This document shows, piece by piece, positions 58,316 through 64,000 of a stretch of DNA of 64,000 bases. The stretch is from Argopecten irradians (lineage: Eukaryota; Mollusca; Bivalvia; Pectinida; Pectinidae). Location: positions 35,420,909 through 35,484,908 of the forward strand of contig NC_091147.1 of assembly GCF_041381155.1 (NCBI RefSeq), read 5' to 3'. Below the pieces are notes generated by a model that made no database searches, had not been told where the DNA came from, and worked only from the letters and a program-made list of their open reading frames with translations. A program made the position numbers and the translations under genes. Within the stretch, counting starts at the first letter, position 1; each line of letters opens with the position of its first letter.

Positions 58316-60920
58316 GTTATGCTGATGTGTTATTTTGTTTTAAATTATGTACTTTATTGTTATTTATTCATGTTGCACTGCAAGTATTTGTGCCTTTCAC
58401 GATTTATCTTTTTTTAAGTCACGTATCATTGCGTAATTAATTAGTTGTTTTTTATTCACACTAATACAAATTCGTTAAAAAATCTTAAAAAATGAAAATG
58501 CGTTCATAATTAAACAAACACTCCAAGGAACGTCGTTAATATCATATATCATGACTTAAAATATGATAAACGAGTTAGGATGTAATTACTAAACACAGAC
58601 AAGGATATCATATTAAAAACATTGTAGATTAAAAACGAAAATTTCCAATTTTTGCGGTTTCATCATTCATTCATTGCGATGGAAACGAAAAATGCGAAAA
58701 TCTAATACCCACGAAAATAGTCGGCAATACGGTACATTGTTTCTCGTCAATGGGTATCATACTATGACAAGTTACGAAATGTATTTCCGCCTTGTTAAGA
58801 CTATTAGCCATTTTAGGATTTTTTTTCGCTTGAAAAAGAAGAAGCAGTTCGATCCCCAAATTACGCATTGTCTTACAAACACAACCACCAGAATACCGTT
58901 TTTTTTTCTTTTTTTTCTTTTCTATTTTTTCTTTTTTTTTTTTTTTTTTTTTTGTTATTTGATTTATTTGTTCATTTTGCATACAAAATCTAACTTAGAA
59001 CATAACAAAAATATAAATCAAATCATCGTGCTAATGTCTCACTTGAATTCTTTTAGTCTTTTTAGTCTTGCATTAGTATCTTCCCCTTCGCAAATTATAT
59101 CAAATTAAGTATTTGTTCGCGCGTTTTATCCATAATAATTACGTCTTTACCATCACAACCAACAACAACAACTTAATAATGTAAGGCTACGTTTTTCTTT
59201 ACCCAATTCCCATTTTTTAACATCTGGAATTCCGCAAAGGACATCAACGATGCAAACATCAATACATTGATTTAAAAACAGATCTTATATGAAGATTTAT
59301 AAACAAAAACAATAACAAAATAAAATGATAAACTTCAGCATATTCCATATGTAATCGTTTCAGTTTAGTGTTAAGGTGATTTTAAATTTTAAGAAATGAG
59401 TCTTAAATGGTTCTCTCTGTGCGGATCAAACTTTCGTGGTGTTAGCAATATACCGCAAAAGCGCCAAAATATTATCTCCGCGAAAACAACTGGCTGTATG
59501 GTAAGCAAACATAATATACATTCAAAAGTAACGTAATGCGGTGAGGATTGTATGACTAAATTCCTTGGGTGATGATCATTGACCTAAATATCGTAACATA
59601 AAGTTAGTACGGCGTTAACAACAGAGGATAAAGAATACGGCTTGCTTATACGATTAGACAAACTATAACAGTAAATCGAACGACTTATATTCAAAGCACA
59701 AGGAAGTCGATAACGCTCAGGATGGTGTTACCGAGTCTTGGTTAGTTTGTTTTAATATTACAAAGACTATATATTAAACTCATTGTTTATCCAAAACAGT
59801 AGCAATAAAACACAATCATCGTTTCGCTTGTTTACTCAATAAAGTTGAATTCTAAATTTATATTAACCACGATAACTATCGCTCAGACACCGTTCCTTAC
59901 GCACAGACCGCACATCGTGCATACATCGTCCGCACATCGTCCGCACACAGCATATCATGTAACGTTGTGCGGTCACACAACTGTATGTTTCCTATCGGAT
60001 AATATAGATATAGGTGTTTAAACAATAAATGAAGAATTACTGCGGTTTTGGAAGAAATTTGCTTCGTGCATTACACGAATATTTGAGTTTAAACCTAAAG
60101 CTATATCCATTTTGTTTTACGTCAAAATAAACTTCCAATTAAGAAGCAGATTTGTAGGAAAATACACAAATTATTCATTGAAGACAACAACAGCGATATG
60201 GTTGTGTCAATGAAAAGTTGAAAGCAGGGGAAATGCAGTTAGACTTTACAAGAAAACCTACGAAGAAGAACAACAACAACAAATGAGTGGAATAATTCGT
60301 TGGCAAATTACACCAAGTCGCCGCATGTGACGTTAATCAGAAAACTTGTGATATTGTATAAAATTGATTGGTCAATCAAATATATAGTTGTGCTTTCCAT
60401 AGTGGAGATCATTTGTTAAAAATAGATTTTTGTCACACGACTGTCCATTATTTTTGGGGAAATGGACAGTGGTCCCATAATAATGGACAGCGAGCGGAGT
60501 TACATAATGAACTCCTAGGTGTCCAGTATTTAACATAATGTTCATATACAACAAAGGACAATTTACAAGTTGGGTTTTGATTATTAAAATGGATGTTTGT
60601 TATGAACAATAAAAGTAAACACGGAAACAAACTCTTCAGGAAAAAATCACAAAAGACAAGCTCAAACATTCGGGTTAAATAACAGTAATGTATCCGTACG
60701 AAGTAATTTATTTTTCAAAACCGCATTAAATTTTCATTGAATACACATATATCTTCGTATAATTATCCGATAAGGAAAATATCTTACAAAATTACAAACT
60801 TGATTTTATATATCATTATTAATTATATTCAAAAGTACAGAATGTTTGACCTCTTGATCGATTAAAAATTTCAAAAGTATAATCAATCATGCACTTTTAA
60901 ATTGTACATCAGTTAAAGAA
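58316..60920. other. Intergenic region between E and F
   Basis: AT-rich. Holds a T-rich tract at 58898-58953, 'cgtccgcacatcgtccgcac' repeats near 59930, and a small palindrome 'ctgtccattatt'/'aataatggacag' at 60441-60490. No gene recognised. Confidence 0.55.
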
Positions 60921-61061
60921 TTAATGAACTGGTTATTGGACTACCCTTTGTATACGATAAACTAATGCTTATAAACCTGAAGTACAGGTGAACTTATTTA
61001 TTTCGGAGGAGTTCCTGGCGTCGTCCACTGCTTCGACCACAGGGCTCTATAGATTCACACT
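60921..61061 (+). promoter_or_regulatory. Gene F core promoter
   Basis: ATTGG (inverted CCAAT) at 60935-60939 within 'gaactggttattggact', and TATAAA at 60971-60976, 86 nt before the ATG. Aligned with D, about 34 bp between the two boxes are missing. The leader after TATA is collinear with C and D. Confidence 0.7.
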
Positions 61062-61065
61062 ATGG
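61062..61065 (+). CDS. Gene F exon 1: 4-nt coding start (ATGG)
   Basis: 'gattcacactATGG' then gtatgt; the same junction as in C and D. Confidence 0.7.
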
Positions 61066-63595
61066 GTATGTTGTATTTCATGATATTATTATTTGTATTA
61101 CATGTTTTGTTACTGCGTTTAGTGTAAAAGTTCTTATATACTTGAAAACCAATAACGAGTTAAGATATATGAATGTTAGAACTTGATGGGATTTAAATTT
61201 TTAAAATTTCAACTTAAGATATTCTAACTCCAACAAAATGAGTAATAAGGTATTAATTGACAAATGTAGTTTTTCACTATCAAAAACAGGAGCAGACAAT
61301 TTAGTATTTTTCTTCAGTTACAAAAGTTACTTACTTTACACCATTACCACCATTGAAAAGTTTGAGCTTCAAATCTTACTTCAAGTTAAAATATGAAAAA
61401 TAATTATTTGCATCCCGAAAAAATTCCATGGCACTATATCCTATATAGAATGATGTACTGAATGCGCGTGCACCAAAGAAAAAATAACTTATTTATATTT
61501 TTTTTTGTGTGTTAATTAGACATGCATAGACACGATCAAACACCAATTATCAATTATGATGAATATCATTTATGATCTGTTGGCATCTTATCTTGTCATA
61601 CTAAGTCCTATAAGAAAGAAATGTATATTTCTTTCATTATTGATATCATCTGTAATTTGAACACGAATCTTGTCAGTTTTTATTATACCTTCATATCTTC
61701 AGTGTTGTAAACCAACTTTCGTGTGCGATTAGCTTTCGTGAATGTAATGATCGAAGTTAATTCGCGAAAGTTTATCTCCTAGTTTGAACATCGTTATAAT
61801 TTATATCGATAGGAATTTTTATTCAAATTTTAAACCTTCGAACGATATTCTTCGCTAAATCACAAAATTTAGTAGCTGCGAAAGAAAGTTCAAATCCAAC
61901 TAACAATAGATCAGAATGCCGCAGTAATATGTTTTATGACACGCGAGTGGTAATAATATTTTCGTTTTTATCCAGCGGCCGTAGCTATTCGGCTGGTGTC
62001 ACTACTGTGTGTCATAGCTTCCGTTCAAGGTAAGAACTATGCTAAAAAAGAATAGTTGAACAAAGCAATTAAGTTATTAGACAATAGGTATTAAAGATAC
62101 CATTCATTGTGAAAACAGCGACGTGATATGTATGCATTTATCATATTCGTTTGGTATTTTTGTAAAATTGACCAATAAGATAAATTTTAGAAAAGAAATA
62201 AAAGGAAAACCAGAAAAGCGAAAACATAATCTTTCAGTTATCCAATGGAAATGATATCATATATCAATATTTTAATTACTAAATGTTCTTACTCAAAATG
62301 TATTTTAAACAATTTCTTGAAAAGGTGCGCCCGACAATCGCGGTACGGAATTTATCATAGGATACATGGAGAACATCGCTGTTTCTATGAACGTCGAACT
62401 TTTCGTCACAACGATGAGGACGACGACAGTCAATGTTAAGGTGACCGCTCCGAGGTACAGCGCAGCTGGAATCAATGAAGCCTTCTCCGTCACGGCTGGA
62501 ACTGTCAAACAGCTCTTCTTTACCCCATCTATACGTCTTGCTGGGAACGAAATGAGCTCTAAAGCTGTCTGGATCACTGCTGATGATGAGGTGGTTATAT
62601 ATGGCGTTAACAAGGAGACTTACTCCTGTGACGCCTTCCTTGGACTACCCACTGACGTCCTTGGTACGGAATATTACGCCATCACATATTACCCACCGTA
62701 CTACCAATGTGAGCTGCTGATTGTTGGCGTGAACGACAGTACAACCGTGAATATCAGAGTTGGGGATGCTATTGGCAGTCGGTACATATCATGGGGAGGA
62801 AGGAACTACTATAGCGGAAATACACTGACCGTCACGATGAACAGATTTGACACATTCCAGTTAGTTACATACGGCGATCTGTCTGGAACCTACATTGAAT
62901 CATCAAAGCCTGTCTCTGTATTCAGCGGAAATCGGAAGACAAATATCGGTTTAGGAGGCAGTTCTGATCACTTGGTTGAACATCTAACGAACGTTGACAC
63001 TTGGGGAAAGCGCTTCGTTACTGTTCCTATACCAAGGAGAACTGTCGGTGATTACTTCAAGTTCATAGCCAGTGAGAGTAGCACAACTGTAACTATCAGC
63101 GGAGGATATTCCAATACATTTACACTTGCAAGTCCAGGAACCGTTGTTCAGAAGTCAATTTCATCCAGTGCTTATTGTCTTGTACAGGCAGACAAGCCGA
63201 TATTGCTTGTTCAATTCTGTCTAAGTCAGCAGTCATCGAATGAACAATCTGATCCCATGATGATGATCATTCCTCCTGTGGAACAGTTCGGAGCCGACTA
63301 CACTTTCACCACACCAAAGTACTCTCTTGGGTCTTATAGCAACTACTTCATGTTCATCGTCAAGGAATCAGAAAAATCAGGACTTCGCGTCGATGGCAAT
63401 GCATTCCCCTCTAATACTGTATACAATACTATCAGTGGTACCGATTATGTAGGGGGTTACATCAGCGTGTCTGAGGGGTCCCACACTGTACGTCACACAT
63501 CTCCTATCTCCATCTTTGGTGGATATCTGTACGGGCAGGCCAACTTCGAGACCTACGGGTTTACCACAGGCATGCGTATGGCCGGCATTAACACG
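61062..63595 (+). CDS. Gene F (5' part): signal peptide and IgGFc-binding-type domain
   Basis: First three coding exons (61062-61065, 61976-62029, 62325-63595) of a gene that continues past the right edge. Signal peptide MAAVAIRLVSLLCVIASVQG, then [13 protein letters not shown]. The promoter, start exon, signal exon and intron 1 resemble C and D, while the IgGFc exon from about 62375 on and the following intron are nearly identical to E (about a dozen differences in 1.6 kb; none changes the domain's protein). MopE, TSP1 and LDLa exons are expected downstream by analogy. Confidence 0.88.
61976..62029 (+). CDS. Gene F exon 2: signal peptide core
   Basis: 54 nt after tatccag: AAVAIRLVSLLCVIASVQ, donor gtaaga. 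Clear paralogue of C and D exon 2. Confidence 0.82.
62325..63595 (+). CDS. Gene F exon: IgGFc-binding-protein N-terminal type domain
   Basis: 1271-nt exon, phase 1-0. The first 50 or so bases differ from E at about six positions (e.g. CGCGGTACGGAA against CGAGGGACAGAG); beyond them the two are almost identical into the intron. Confidence 0.93.
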
Positions 63596-64000
63596 GTAAT
63601 CATTGCTGAATATCTACATTTTTCTATATTGTATCGGATAATTATAAGACTGCATTTAAAAATGCATCTCTTTTATACGATTTCAAGTATATTCAAAACA
63701 ACACTTAAAGTAATGAAAGAAGCATAATACGTCAAGTGTAATAGTATTTCTTTTATTCATAGTATAAATTTGTGTAATATATTTACGACTGAATATCGGT
63801 GTACTTTAAAACTGTTTTGTAGCCAATTCACCAATGATATTTCTTAATTGATTGGTCTAATCTTTTTTTTAAAAGAGCCTAAATGTGTCTTCAAGGGTTA
63901 GTGATTCAAGCATTATCATAACAATCGTCCTACGAAACATAGAATTCACTTGTTTGAGTTTCTTATTTGAGTCTATTGCTGAGTACATGTATATGTAAAA
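63596..64000 (+). other. Gene F intron 3 (to window edge)
   Basis: Near-identical to 51042-51440 of gene E until the last bases, where F reads 'gagtacatgtatatg' and E 'gagtaaatg'. Open frame after the splice donor is intronic. Confidence 0.8.

Noticed and set aside
58840..58880. 'cagttcgatcccc' as a tRNA B box
   Set aside because: No A box or stem found nearby; probably chance.
62325..64000. E/F duplication as a pure haplotype-assembly artefact
   Set aside because: Promoter, start exon, signal exon and intron 1 of F differ fully from E, so they are separate loci; the artefact remains possible only for the shared tract.

Overview
The window is nuclear DNA of an animal, most probably a marine bivalve mollusc. 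It is AT-rich and has short GT-AG exons in long introns, no operons, and extracellular domains typical of metazoans. It also holds tRNA-headed SINEs and short terminal-inverted-repeat elements of kinds I associate with bivalve genomes. The organism call is inference; the exon structure is read directly from the sequence.

Six paralogous genes, A to F, fill the window: A (+, 3' part only, up to 2515), B (-, 17349 to 3647), C (-, 27613 to 21170, decayed), D (-, 40499 to 28883), E (+, 48243 to 57940) and F (+, 61062 to beyond the right edge). A and B converge, B-C-D are head-to-tail, D and E diverge across 7.7 kb rich in repeats, and E and F are head-to-tail. Complete members encode, in order: a signal peptide (a start exon contributing only ATGG in B, C, D and F, then a hydrophobic exon); one 1271-nt exon coding for an IgGFc-binding-protein N-terminal type domain; two exons (100 and 51 nt) with acidic, MopE-like metal-binding motifs ([15 protein letters not shown]); a variable run of thrombospondin type-1 (TSP1) repeats, one per exon (B 11, D 7, E 4, C 4, A at least 3); one LDL-receptor class A-like exon; and a short hydrophobic C-terminal exon suggesting a GPI signal or tail anchor. 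My exon chains for B, D and E stay in frame from ATG to stop (1219, 990 and 818 residues).

The products look like secreted or surface-anchored proteins with a globular N-terminal head on a TSP1 stalk of variable length. The domains suggest adhesion, mucus or innate recognition roles, but no ligand can be read from sequence. Evolution here is active. The B stalk grew by tandem exon duplication. E and F share an almost identical IgGFc exon and following intron although their 5' ends are unrelated or more diverged. D (opposite strand) and E share a near-identical 5' part of the same exon. C has lost exons, cysteines, a CCAAT box and its reading frame.

The rest is introns and intergenic DNA with repeats: a foldback element of 21-bp palindromic units (12118-12991), several MITE-like inverted-repeat elements, two SINEs, and tandem repeats with units of 29, 52 and about 77 bp. 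No rRNA, functional tRNA, CRISPR or prokaryotic feature was seen. All alignments and splice calls were made by eye.
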